A stretch of 30,877 bases of DNA from an uncultured Campylobacter sp. Its GTDB lineage: Bacteria > Campylobacterota > Campylobacteria > Campylobacterales > Campylobacteraceae. The position numbers were made by a program, and so were the translations under genes. Shown one piece after another: positions 22,652 through 30,063 of this stretch; the stretch's first letter is position 1, and the number at the start of each line of letters is the position of its first letter. Under the pieces are notes generated by a model. The model had not been told where the DNA came from. It saw only the letters and a list, made by a program, of their open reading frames with translations, and ran no database searches. The stretch lies in assembly GCF_938045225.1 (NCBI RefSeq), contig NZ_CALINL010000080.1, forward strand, positions 1-30,877. The letters run 5' to 3'.

Positions 22652-22705
22652 ATGGGGGGGGGGGTAGAATTATACAAAATTTTATTTAAGGAGCATTTTT
22701 CATGA
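22652..22705 (+). other. Possible leader ORF running through the G tract
   Basis: With 11 G, ATG 22652 encodes MGGGVELYKILFKEHFS and stops at TGA 22703-22705, which overlaps the ATG (22702) of the next gene as ATGA. With 10 or 12 G the leader frame changes and stops early (12 G gives TAG at the end of the tract). No strong ribosome binding site precedes 22652, so translation of the leader is uncertain. Confidence 0.35.
22654..22664 (+). repeat. Homopolymeric G tract (11 G), likely phase-variable
   Basis: Eleven consecutive G lie 37 bases before the ATG at 22702. G tracts of 8-12 are the classic slip-strand contingency loci of Campylobacter. The tract begins inside an ATG (22652-22654) and is followed at once by TAGAATTATACAAAAT, which could be a -10 region, so tract length could act on translation of a leader ORF or on promoter spacing. 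Confidence 0.85.
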
Positions 22706-23064
22706 GTTTTATTAAAAAAACTTTCGGCGGACTTAGCGCGTCTTATTACCTGCAGTAGCTATTTTTCGGCGCTATCTTTACGGCTTTGTTTATAGCGCTT
22801 ATGTATAATGGAGGCGATAAGCGAATTTTTAGCTATATTATCTTTATCGCAAACACCTTTTTGTATCCATATTCTCGCTTTGTTTATGAGAGCATTGCGG
22901 ATTTTATATTTGGAGATAACGTATTTTTCGTAAATGCGCTATTTTTACTTGCAGCAAAATTTATAACTATGCTGCTTTGTTATGGTTTTGCTTTTGTTAT
23001 CGCGCCGCTGGGACTTTTGTATCTATACTTTTATCACACGAAAAATAAAACCTTTGACGAGTAA
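22702..23064 (+). pseudogene. Small membrane protein gene interrupted by an in-frame TAG
   Basis: ATG 22702 follows a strong AAGGAG (22688-22693) and reads MSFIKKTFGGLSASYYLQ, then TAG at 22756-22758, then continues in the same frame LFFGAIFTALFIALMYNGGD to the stop at 23062-23064. The full frame is 120 codons, with about three hydrophobic segments (FFGAIFTALFIALM; YIIFIANTFLYPYSRFVYE; FLLAAKFITMLLCYGFAFVIAPLGLLYLYFY). A restart at ATG 22786 would give 92 residues without the first segment, but lacks a ribosome binding site at the right distance other than GGAGGC just after it. I do not recognise the family. The G11 tract just upstream suggests a phase-variable surface or envelope protein; the TAG suggests decay or a sequence error. 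Confidence 0.6.
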
Positions 23065-23108
23065 AAATCAATTTGCGCGCGGCGGCCGGGTAAATTTATA
23101 GCCAAAGG

Positions 23109-24029
23109 CTAAAAGCCGAATGCCGTCTCGCCGCTGCCGATTTTTAGGACTTTACCGCCTTGCGTCATCACGCCTAGGCCGTGCTCCATATCCCACGAGC
23201 AGCTAAACTCAAAGCCTATTTTCGCGGTTTTGCCGGTAAGTAAAATATAGATATTTTGTAGTTCCAAAAGCCTGCCAAGCTCGTGAGGCGCGCAGATATT
23301 TGGCATAAAATCACTCTTTGTCTCGCTCGGATAGTCGTAAATTTCTTGCCATTTTGGATAATTTTTGAAAATCTCGGTCAGAATTTCGTTTAAAATTTCC
23401 TCCTGATTTTGCCTTAAAAAATCAACCGCATTTGAGTGCGTGCGGCTTGGTTCGTATACCTCATCGCCTTTTTTGTTTAGAAATGTGCAATAAAATTTTG
23501 CCTCTTGCTCTAAAATTTTACCGAAATGCTCGAGTTCTATCTCAAAGCCGAAATCCTCAAATTCATCTTCACCATACTCTTCTTCTATAAATTCAGGCAA
23601 AATTTCGGGATTTGCAAGATAATCTTTAAAAAATTTAGCGATTTGTTCATCTCGGGCAAAGACATAATCCCTGTCCGCTTCGTAGCTTTTGTACAGATAT
23701 TTTAGCGCCGCTTCTTTTTGACCGCAGGCAAGACAGCGCTCGCCTCTATAATAGTCCTTCACGTAGGACGGTCTATCTTTTGCCTTATCGCACTTATACA
23801 TCTCATCGATCCAGCGCAGGACGTTGGCGTAGTCTTTTAACTCTTCGTATTCACTTATCATGCGGTGCGCGTAGATGTATGCGTCATAGATTTTGTACTT
23901 TTCCTCGTCTGCTTCCGCCCATTTTGTTTCTATGAAATCCACGATTTGCGCTTTGGTTATCTTTGATTTTTTAAGTAGTGATTTGCTTAAAAATACGTCG
24001 ATTTCGTCCATTATTTTTTGCGCGTTCAT
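23109..24029 (-). CDS. Soluble protein with DUF6985-like C-terminus, possible immunity protein
   Basis: This 306-residue acidic protein has no signal peptide. The N-terminal half is helical and TPR-like (YANVLRWIDEMYKCD, GERCLACGQKEAALKYLYKSYEADRDY), with an acidic middle (EEEYGEDEFEDFGFEIE). The second half has FGKILEQEAKFYCTFLNKKG and ends with FEFSCSWDMEHGLGVMTQ, then GGKVLKIGSGETAFGF. The SWDxEHGLGV signature resembles DUF6985 and related immunity-type domains, from memory. The ATG at 24029 follows the previous gene by two bases. It is the last gene of a minus-strand run behind hisF, a phosphorylase, rlmN and two small ORFs. Without a toxin gene nearby, an immunity role is only a suggestion. 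Confidence 0.65.
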   Translation of the reverse strand: MNAQKIMDEIDVFLSKSLLKKSKITKAQIVDFIETKWAEADEEKYKIYDAYIYAHRMISEYEELKDYANVLRWIDEMYKCDKAKDRPSYVKDYYRGERCLACGQKEAALKYLYKSYEADRDYVFARDEQIAKFFKDYLANPEILPEFIEEEYGEDEFEDFGFEIELEHFGKILEQEAKFYCTFLNKKGDEVYEPSRTHSNAVDFLRQNQEEILNEILTEIFKNYPKWQEIYDYPSETKSDFMPNICAPHELGRLLELQNIYILLTGKTAKIGFEFSCSWDMEHGLGVMTQGGKVLKIGSGETAFGF

Positions 24030-24031
24030 TG

Positions 24032-24361
24032 TTACCCCATTATAAATTTCCTGCTGATCTGCCTTATGATCTGAAAATAATCGCCGAATTTTTCCTCGAC
24101 TTTTTTGAAGTTTTTTATCTTATACGCATCTTTTTTATCGCGATGACAGAGCATCAGATAGGTCGTAAAGTGTAAAATATCTAAAATTTCGGCACGCAAA
24201 TTTCTATCTTCTATCTCGGTTTCTAGGCAGATTTTTAGGATTTTTTTGAAAACTCTCTTATCAAAATAACAAAAATCGTAGAGCAAAACGAAAAACGAGT
24301 CGTCGTTATTCCTGTCTATTTGATCTCTTAAAAACGCTATATCATCGGTCGCGTTTGTCAT
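24032..24361 (-). CDS. Small helical protein of unknown function, possible immunity protein
   Basis: This 109-residue soluble helical protein begins MTNATDDIAFLRDQIDRNND and continues SFFVLLYDFCYFDKRVFKKILKIC, then ILDILHFTTYLMLCHRDKKDAYKI. The SF..LL.....FD...F..I pattern is reminiscent of small immunity proteins such as the Imm41 type, but the match is weak. Its ATG (24361) lies inside the end of the 34-residue hydrophobic ORF upstream (20-base overlap) and its stop is two bases before the ATG of the DUF6985-like gene, so both are probably translated together from the rlmN operon. Confidence 0.6.
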   Translation of the reverse strand: MTNATDDIAFLRDQIDRNNDDSFFVLLYDFCYFDKRVFKKILKICLETEIEDRNLRAEILDILHFTTYLMLCHRDKKDAYKIKNFKKVEEKFGDYFQIIRQISRKFIMG

Positions 24362-24446
24362 AAAAAGCCGTCTTTATAATAAGTCCGAGTCCCGCAAAAA
24401 CCACAATGCAGACAAAAACTATCTGTAATATATCAAGTAGCGTCAT
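24342..24446 (-). CDS. 34-residue hydrophobic protein downstream of rlmN
   Basis: ATG 24446 overlaps the rlmN stop (ATGA). The peptide starts MTLLDILQIVFVCIVVFAGLG and ends LIIKTAFYDKRDR: a single transmembrane helix with a basic cytoplasmic tail. The stop lies 20 bases inside the next gene. C. jejuni has a small hydrophobic ORF at the same place after its rlmN gene (Cj1714, from memory), and this conserved placement is the main support that it is real. The function is unknown. Confidence 0.7.
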   Translation of the reverse strand: MTLLDILQIVFVCIVVFAGLGLIIKTAFYDKRDR

Positions 24447-25534
24447 TTTGCCGTCTTGGCTATTGTTTTGCCATTTGTTTGATTGTTGCGCTCTTTTAGT
24501 TGTCCGCACGCCGCGCTGATGTCAAGACCCTTACTCTGCCTGATAGTGCAGGTCACGCCATGATCTCGTAGGTACGTTTGAAATGCCTCCATATCGGCCG
24601 TGTTCGGGCGTCCGTATTCGCTACCCTCGTGTGGGTTAAAGTAGATCAAATTTACCTTTGCCTTAATGCCGTGTAGTAGCGAAATGAGCTTTTTGGCGTC
24701 CTTTATACCGTCGTTCGTGTCTTTTATGACGAGATACTCAAACATCACTCGCTTGCGCATATCGATGGGAAACCCCCTCACCGCCTCCATAACGGACTCG
24801 ATTTTGTAGGCGTTATTTATCGGCATTAGCTTGCTGCGAAGCTCGTTAGTAACGGCGTGCAAAGATATCGCTAACAGCACGCCCAGATCCATCTCGCCGA
24901 GCTTTTTTATCTGGCTACCCAGCCCGCTCGTGCTAACGGTCTGGCGGCGCGGTGCTATAGCTAACCCGTCGTTTTCTTTTAAAATTTTTATGGCTTTACT
25001 AACGTTTTCTAGGTTATCCAGAGGCTCGCCCATACCCATATATACGACGTTTACGCGGCGTTCATAGGGGATTTTATTTTCTCTTTTTATCCACAAAATT
25101 TGCCCCACTATTTCGCCTGGCGTTAGGTTTCTTGTTAGTCCGCTCTTACCCGTTAGACAAAACGAGCAGCCCATACGGCAGCCTACCTGCGAACTAACGC
25201 AGATCGTATAACGAGCGTGGCGTGCTATCTCACCGTTTTCATCGCTAAGCTCCTCTTTCATCGGCAGTAGGACGCTCTCTATCCGCAGTCCGTCTTTGAG
25301 CTCGAAAAGATATTTGATAGAGCCGTCGGCGCTCTGCTCAAATTTGACGCACTTTAGCGGATCAAGGCAAAACTCCTGCGCCAAATTTGCGCGCATTTCT
25401 TTTGGCAAATTTAGCATTTCATCAAAACTAGTTGCATTTTTCTTATATAGCCACTCGAAAATTTGCTTCGCGCGAAATGGCGGCGAGAGCTGCTCTTTTA
25501 GCTCGTCTAATGTAAAATCAAGCAAATTTTTCAA
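24443..25534 (-). CDS. rlmN: Dual-specificity rRNA/tRNA adenine C2-methyltransferase RlmN
   Basis: RlmN methylates C2 of A2503 in 23S rRNA and A37 in some tRNAs by a radical SAM mechanism. The 363-residue protein has YTICVSSQVGCRMGCSFCLTGK with the CxxxCxxC cluster motif, VVYMGMGEPLDN (GxGE SAM-binding motif), TVSTSGL, and AISLHAVTNELRSKLMPIN. CTIRQSKGLDISAACGQL carries the methyl-carrying Cys. Length is typical. Its ATG (25534) overlaps the stop of the phosphorylase-like gene by four bases. The phosphorylase/rlmN/small hydrophobic protein order, near ksgA and rnj, matches the C. jejuni Cj1710-Cj1714 block. Confidence 0.95.
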   Translation of the reverse strand: MKNLLDFTLDELKEQLSPPFRAKQIFEWLYKKNATSFDEMLNLPKEMRANLAQEFCLDPLKCVKFEQSADGSIKYLFELKDGLRIESVLLPMKEELSDENGEIARHARYTICVSSQVGCRMGCSFCLTGKSGLTRNLTPGEIVGQILWIKRENKIPYERRVNVVYMGMGEPLDNLENVSKAIKILKENDGLAIAPRRQTVSTSGLGSQIKKLGEMDLGVLLAISLHAVTNELRSKLMPINNAYKIESVMEAVRGFPIDMRKRVMFEYLVIKDTNDGIKDAKKLISLLHGIKAKVNLIYFNPHEGSEYGRPNTADMEAFQTYLRDHGVTCTIRQSKGLDISAACGQLKERNNQTNGKTIAKTAK

Positions 25535-26196
25535 ATGATTTCCTTTTGTTTTAGGTATTTTTCGAGCTCTTTTTTGGCTTGCTCGTGGTTTTTTATAAAA
25601 TCGTCATGCGCATTTTTGTCGCAGAAATTCGTCGCTACGAATATGCCGTAAGCGGGGATTTGAAATTTTTGTGCGACTTTAAGGACGGCAAAAAATTCCA
25701 TATTTTCTAAAAAATATCCGCGATCAAAAAGCTTATGAGCCAAATTTTGATCGGTCGTGATAAAATTTGATGAATTTACCTTGCATGTTCCACGTGGAAC
25801 AACAGAGGCGATTTCACCCTCTATCGGCGAATAGCTCTTGTTTTCTAGGCTTGAAATTTCGATATTTGCCGCGGCTGAGCTCTCGTAAATTTCAAAAATT
25901 TCACCTTCCTTGTAAAGTCCTGCCGAGCCTATAAAAATGATTTTACTCGGCAGCGCATTTAAAATTTTATCCGGATTTTGTGCGGATTTCGCACTTTTTA
26001 AAACCGGCGAATCTATCAAATTTAGCCTCTCGCCAAGTTGCTGCTTGGCCGTCAAATTTTGCTCGTATCTACCGCAACCATCAACCATAGCTCGCTTTTG
26101 CAAAAGCGCCGTCAAATTTATGCTCATATCCACTAACCCGATGCCCATCGGTAGCGCAAATGCAAATACTTCATTTCGTCCCGCCGAAATAATCAC
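25531..26196 (-). CDS. Nucleoside phosphorylase-superfamily protein (futalosine hydrolase/MTAN-like)
   Basis: This 221-residue protein has the phosphorylase-fold pattern: an N-terminal strand MIISAGRNEVFAFALPMG, the central IIFIGSAGLY nucleobase-pocket Gly-Ser-Ala-Gly, and FLENMEFFAVLKVAQKFQIPAYGIFVATNF, where the ME matches the ribose-binding M-E pair of this superfamily. The late Asp typical of active enzymes reads as N in ATNFCD. The true substrate (futalosine for menaquinone, methylthioadenosine, or another nucleoside) cannot be set from sequence; campylobacters are known to use an MTAN for the futalosine step. It starts 37 bases after hisF and overlaps rlmN by four bases. Its coding region contains the second parS-like palindrome (25786-25801), encoding VVPRGT. 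Confidence 0.75.
   Translation of the reverse strand: MIISAGRNEVFAFALPMGIGLVDMSINLTALLQKRAMVDGCGRYEQNLTAKQQLGERLNLIDSPVLKSAKSAQNPDKILNALPSKIIFIGSAGLYKEGEIFEIYESSAAANIEISSLENKSYSPIEGEIASVVPRGTCKVNSSNFITTDQNLAHKLFDRGYFLENMEFFAVLKVAQKFQIPAYGIFVATNFCDKNAHDDFIKNHEQAKKELEKYLKQKEII
25786..25801. promoter_or_regulatory. parS-like ParB binding site (second copy)
   Basis: TGTTCCACGTGGAACA, identical over all 16 bases to 22027-22042 and 3.76 kb from it. Here it is read as VVPRGT in a minus-strand gene, in a different codon phase from the first copy (LFHVEH), so the match cannot come from shared protein sequence. Confidence 0.75.
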
Positions 26197-26233
26197 GCCC
26201 TGCCCCCTTGCGCGTCAAATTTGAACTCAAATT

Positions 26234-26989
26234 TCACAGCCTGACCTCGATGCCGTTTTGCCTGAGATAGGTTTTAAGCGCTTTAATCTCGATCTCTCTA
26301 AAATGAAAGATCGAAGCCGCTAGGCATGCGTCCGCACCCGCTAAAAATGCGTCCTTAAAGTGCTCCATTTTACCCGCGCCGCCGCTTGCGATCACGGGGA
26401 TGTCAAGCGTGCTAAAAATCCGCGTCAAATTTAACTCAAATCCGTTTTTAACGCCGTCGCAGTCCATCGACGTGAGTAAAATTTCGCCTGCACCGCGCTC
26501 CTGCGCCTCTTTTGCCCAAGCAAGAGCGTCTTTGCCGGTATCTAGCCTGCCGCCGTTTATAAACACGCTATAGCCCTCGCCCGTCCTCTTCGCGTCGATT
26601 GCGACTACGACACACTGCGAGCCGAATTTGTTCGCCGCTTCGTCTATCAAATTCGGGTTTTTGATCGCGGCGGAGTTGAGGCTTATTTTGTCGCAGCCGA
26701 CGTTTAGTAGGCGCGAGATATCGTCAATCGTGCGTATTCCGCCGCCCACGGTCAGCGGGATAAAAAGCTCGCGCGCAACCCGCTCTACGACATCCACGAT
26801 CGTATCGCGCTCAAGGTGCGACGCCGTGATATCGAGGAAGCACAGCTCGTCCGCGCCCTCCTCGTTGTAGCGTTTGGCTATCTCGACCGGATCGCCAGCG
26901 TCCACGAGACCTACGAAATTTACGCCCTTTACCACGCGTCCGTCTTTGACGTCTAGGCACGGGATTATGCGTTTTGCAAAATGATTCAT
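26234..26989 (-). CDS. hisF: Imidazole glycerol phosphate synthase, cyclase subunit HisF
   Basis: HisF is a TIM-barrel cyclase that, with the glutaminase HisH, makes imidazole glycerol phosphate and AICAR in histidine synthesis. The 251-residue protein begins FAKRIIPCLDVKDGRVVKGVNF (catalytic Asp 14 in CLDV), and has PLTVGGGIRTIDD, VVVAIDAKRTGEGY (second catalytic Asp) and IPVIASGGAGKMEH, the phosphate-binding loops. Length is standard. No other his gene is in the window. It heads a minus-strand run leading to rlmN and is divergent from ksgA across about 100 bases. AICAR from this reaction feeds purine synthesis downstream of PurB. Confidence 0.95.
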   Translation of the reverse strand: MNHFAKRIIPCLDVKDGRVVKGVNFVGLVDAGDPVEIAKRYNEEGADELCFLDITASHLERDTIVDVVERVARELFIPLTVGGGIRTIDDISRLLNVGCDKISLNSAAIKNPNLIDEAANKFGSQCVVVAIDAKRTGEGYSVFINGGRLDTGKDALAWAKEAQERGAGEILLTSMDCDGVKNGFELNLTRIFSTLDIPVIASGGAGKMEHFKDAFLAGADACLAASIFHFREIEIKALKTYLRQNGIEVRL

Positions 26990-27092
26990 CGCTCTTCTTT
27001 GGCTAAAATTTGGCTTTATTTTAGCTAAATTTGACTTATCTAATCATTACATAAGATATTTTTGGGTAAAATCGGCGAAATTTAGGAAAAAA

Positions 27093-27947
27093 ATGGAAAA
27101 TATTAAAGCAAAAAAATGCTTCGGACAAAATTTCTTACACGACGAGGCGACGCTAAACAAAATCATCCAAGCGATTCCCAAAGATACGCAAAGTATCGTT
27201 GAAATTGGGCCTGGCTTAGGTGATTTGACATTTAGAATTTTGCGGATTTGCGGCATAACTAGCTACGAGATAGATACCGAGCTTTTTGCGCTGCTGCAGA
27301 AAAAATTCGCAAACGAAATTCAAAACGGACGATTGAAACTTTTTTGCAAAGACGCGCTGGATCAGTGGAGCGAAGGCGGCCTAAACGATGAGCCGTATTT
27401 TTTAGCGGCAAACCTGCCCTACTATGTCGCTACGAAGATGATCCTAAATGCGATCGAAGACGAGAAATGTCGCGGCCTGGTCGTGATGATACAAAAGGAG
27501 GTCGCGCTCAAATTTAGCGCGAAAAGCGGCGATAGAGATTTTAGCTCTTTGGCGATTTTGGCCTCGCTTCAAGGCGGCTGCGAGCTGCTTTTTGACGTGG
27601 ATGCGAGCTGCTTTAATCCACCGCCGAAGGTGACTTCCTCGGTTATAAAACTGCAAAAAAGTAAAAATTTAATAGGCGAAACCGGAGTATTTGAGAGTAA
27701 ATTTGAATACGAAAAATTTAAAACTTACCTCAAAATCGCCTTTAGCGCGCCTAGAAAAACGCTAATGAAAAATTTGAGTTCAAGCTACGAAAAGCCTGAA
27801 GTCGAGCGAATTTTCAGTCTGCTAAATTTGAGCGCAAATATCCGTCCGCACGAGCTAAATGTCGATCTTTATCTAGAAGTATTTAAAAATTTAAAGGAAG
27901 ATGATGAACGACAAGAACGAAGAAAAAGCGGTGGTCTCTCAGAGTAA
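27093..27947 (+). CDS. rsmA: 16S rRNA dimethyladenosine transferase KsgA (RsmA)
   Basis: KsgA dimethylates two adjacent adenosines near the 3' end of 16S rRNA (helix 45) late in 30S assembly. The 284-residue protein has KKCFGQNFLHDEATLNKI, the SAM-binding VEIGPGLGDLTFRIL, the acidic SYEID, the catalytic NLPYYVATKM (NLPY motif), and VTSSVIKL. The C-terminal 15 residues (KEDDERQERRKSGGLSE) are encoded where the gene overlaps rnj by 47 bases and are probably a readthrough extension of the domain. ATG 27093 follows TTTAGGAAAAAA. Coupling to rnj links rRNA modification with RNA processing, as in C. jejuni. Confidence 0.95.
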   Translation: MENIKAKKCFGQNFLHDEATLNKIIQAIPKDTQSIVEIGPGLGDLTFRILRICGITSYEIDTELFALLQKKFANEIQNGRLKLFCKDALDQWSEGGLNDEPYFLAANLPYYVATKMILNAIEDEKCRGLVVMIQKEVALKFSAKSGDRDFSSLAILASLQGGCELLFDVDASCFNPPPKVTSSVIKLQKSKNLIGETGVFESKFEYEKFKTYLKIAFSAPRKTLMKNLSSSYEKPEVERIFSLLNLSANIRPHELNVDLYLEVFKNLKEDDERQERRKSGGLSE

Positions 27948-30054
27948 GAGCAATAAAAAACGCAGATTTCGCCCGAGAAATAAAAATAAACAAGAAAATT
28001 TAGATCAAAACCCCCAAAACGGCGAGCAAAAAGCCAGTCAAAGCGTGATAGATAATTTCTTTTTAGAGCCTTTTGACGGCGGCGAACAGCACGCGCTAAA
28101 CGGCGAACAACCTAACGCTAACAAACAAAACAGCAAAAAAAATCGCAGTAAAAATGGCAAACAAAACTCCCAAAACGGTGTGCAAAGCGAAAATAAAAAC
28201 GCTAACAAGCAAGCCGCTAACGCCGAAAATCAAACAGCCGAAGCTAAGCCTAAAAAACAGAGAAAACCGAAGAAAAATTTACCCGCCAAGCTAAACGGAA
28301 ACGAGCAGTGGCAGCAAGATATAGCTAGCGCCATGGAGGCTAACAAAGCCGTCCATGAACTACGCCTTGAGCCGATGAAATACCTAAACTCGACCGATCA
28401 CAGGATCCGAATCACGCCTCTTGGCGGACTGGGCGAGATCGGCGGAAATATGACGATATTTGAGACCGACACGAGCGCGATCATCGTGGATATCGGCATG
28501 AGTTTTCCTAGCGAGAGTATGCACGGCGTGGATATCCTGATCCCCGACTTTGACTACGTACGCAAGATAAAAGATAAGATAAAAGGCGTCGTCATCACGC
28601 ACGCCCACGAGGATCATATCGGCGCGGTGCCCTACTTTTATAAAGAGTTTAAATTTCCGATTTATGCCACGCCGCTACCGCTTGGTATGATAAATAACAA
28701 ATTTGAAGAGCACGGACTAAAGCAGGAGCGTTCGCTTTTCCGTTCGGTCGAAAAGCGTAAACCGTATCTGATAGGAGATTTTGAGGTCGAGTGGATACAT
28801 ATCACGCACTCCATCATCGACGCTAGCGCGCTAGCCATCACGACAAAGGCTGGCACCATCATCCACACGGGCGACTTTAAGATCGACCACACGCCGATAG
28901 ATGGCTACCCTACCGATCTGGGTCGCCTAGCCTACTACGGCGAACGCGGCGTGCTGTGCCTGATGAGCGACAGCACGAACAGCTACAGAGAGGGCTTTAC
29001 TAAAAGCGAAAGCAGCGTGGGCAAGACCTTTGACGCGATATTTTCCAAAGCCAAAGGCCGCGTGATAATGAGCACGTTTAGCTCTAACATCCACCGCGTC
29101 TATCAGGCGATCGACTGGGGACTAAAATACAACCGCAAGGTCTGCGTCATCGGCCGCAGCATGGAGCGCAACCTCTACACGGCGATGGAGCTTGGCTATA
29201 TCAAGCTCGATAAGAAAATTTTCATCGACGCCAACGAAGTCGGCAAATTTAAAGATAACGAAGTGCTGATCGTCACCACCGGCTCTCAGGGCGAGACGAT
29301 GAGTGCGCTATACCGCATGGCTACCGACGAGCACAAATATATCAAAATAAAGCCGACCGATCAGATCATCATCAGCTCAAAAGCAATCCCTGGCAACGAA
29401 AGCAGCGTCTCTACGGTGCTAAATTTCCTCATCAAATCAGGCGCTAGCGTCGCGTATCAGGACTTTAGCGAGATACACGTGAGCGGTCACGCGGCGCAAG
29501 AGGAGCAAAAACTGATGCTGCGCCTAATAAAACCCAAATTTTTCCTTCCTGTCCACGGCGAATACAACCACATCGCAAAGCATAAAGAAACGGCCGTAGC
29601 CTGCGGCGTGGACGAGCGAAACATCTATCTGATGAGCGACGGTGATCAGATAGAAATTTGCCAAAAATACATGAAGCGTACCAAGACGGTAAAAACGGGC
29701 AAGGTCTTTATCGACAACCAAATCAACAAGCAAATTTCAGACGACGTCGTGATCGATAGGCAAAATTTGGCTGAAGCGGGCGTCGTGATGATCATCGCGC
29801 AAATTTCCCGCCACGGCGCTAAGCTCATAAACAAGCCTCGCGTCATCAGCTACGGACTCGTGGGCGATAAGCAAGACGGCGAGTTTAGAAAAGAGATGGA
29901 AGGCGTGCTGGAGCAGTATCTAAGCAACGTCAAAGAGGAGCTTTTAAAAGACGGCAGGATGCTCGAAGGCCAGGTGCGCCAAGTCATCCGCAAGCATATA
30001 TTTAGAAAAGTCAAAAAGTACCCGACCATCGTGCCGATCATATACCTGATGTAA
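27901..30054 (+). CDS. rnj: Ribonuclease J with long N-terminal extension
   Basis: RNase J is a metallo-beta-lactamase/beta-CASP nuclease with endo- and 5'-3' exonuclease activity and is the main mRNA-decay enzyme in Campylobacter and Helicobacter. The first ~135 of 717 residues are Lys/Asn/Gln-rich and disordered, a feature known in H. pylori RNase J. The core starts RITPLGGLGEIGGNMTIFE and carries VVITHAHEDHIGAVPYFY (metal-binding HxHxDH at about 234), HSIIDASALAI, HTGDFKIDHTP, the SDSTN beta-CASP region, and VSGHAAQEEQKLMLRLIKP. ATGATG at 27901 offers two adjacent starts after AAAGGAAG; either overlaps the ksgA end. kpsF starts nine bases after its stop. Confidence 0.95.
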   Translation: MMNDKNEEKAVVSQSKSNKKRRFRPRNKNKQENLDQNPQNGEQKASQSVIDNFFLEPFDGGEQHALNGEQPNANKQNSKKNRSKNGKQNSQNGVQSENKNANKQAANAENQTAEAKPKKQRKPKKNLPAKLNGNEQWQQDIASAMEANKAVHELRLEPMKYLNSTDHRIRITPLGGLGEIGGNMTIFETDTSAIIVDIGMSFPSESMHGVDILIPDFDYVRKIKDKIKGVVITHAHEDHIGAVPYFYKEFKFPIYATPLPLGMINNKFEEHGLKQERSLFRSVEKRKPYLIGDFEVEWIHITHSIIDASALAITTKAGTIIHTGDFKIDHTPIDGYPTDLGRLAYYGERGVLCLMSDSTNSYREGFTKSESSVGKTFDAIFSKAKGRVIMSTFSSNIHRVYQAIDWGLKYNRKVCVIGRSMERNLYTAMELGYIKLDKKIFIDANEVGKFKDNEVLIVTTGSQGETMSALYRMATDEHKYIKIKPTDQIIISSKAIPGNESSVSTVLNFLIKSGASVAYQDFSEIHVSGHAAQEEQKLMLRLIKPKFFLPVHGEYNHIAKHKETAVACGVDERNIYLMSDGDQIEICQKYMKRTKTVKTGKVFIDNQINKQISDDVVIDRQNLAEAGVVMIIAQISRHGAKLINKPRVISYGLVGDKQDGEFRKEMEGVLEQYLSNVKEELLKDGRMLEGQVRQVIRKHIFRKVKKYPTIVPIIYLM

Positions 30055-30063
30055 GGGCGAAAA

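Noticed and set aside
28384..28892. Minus-strand open frames inside rnj
   Set aside because: Shadows of a strongly conserved RNase J coding region, with no start signals.
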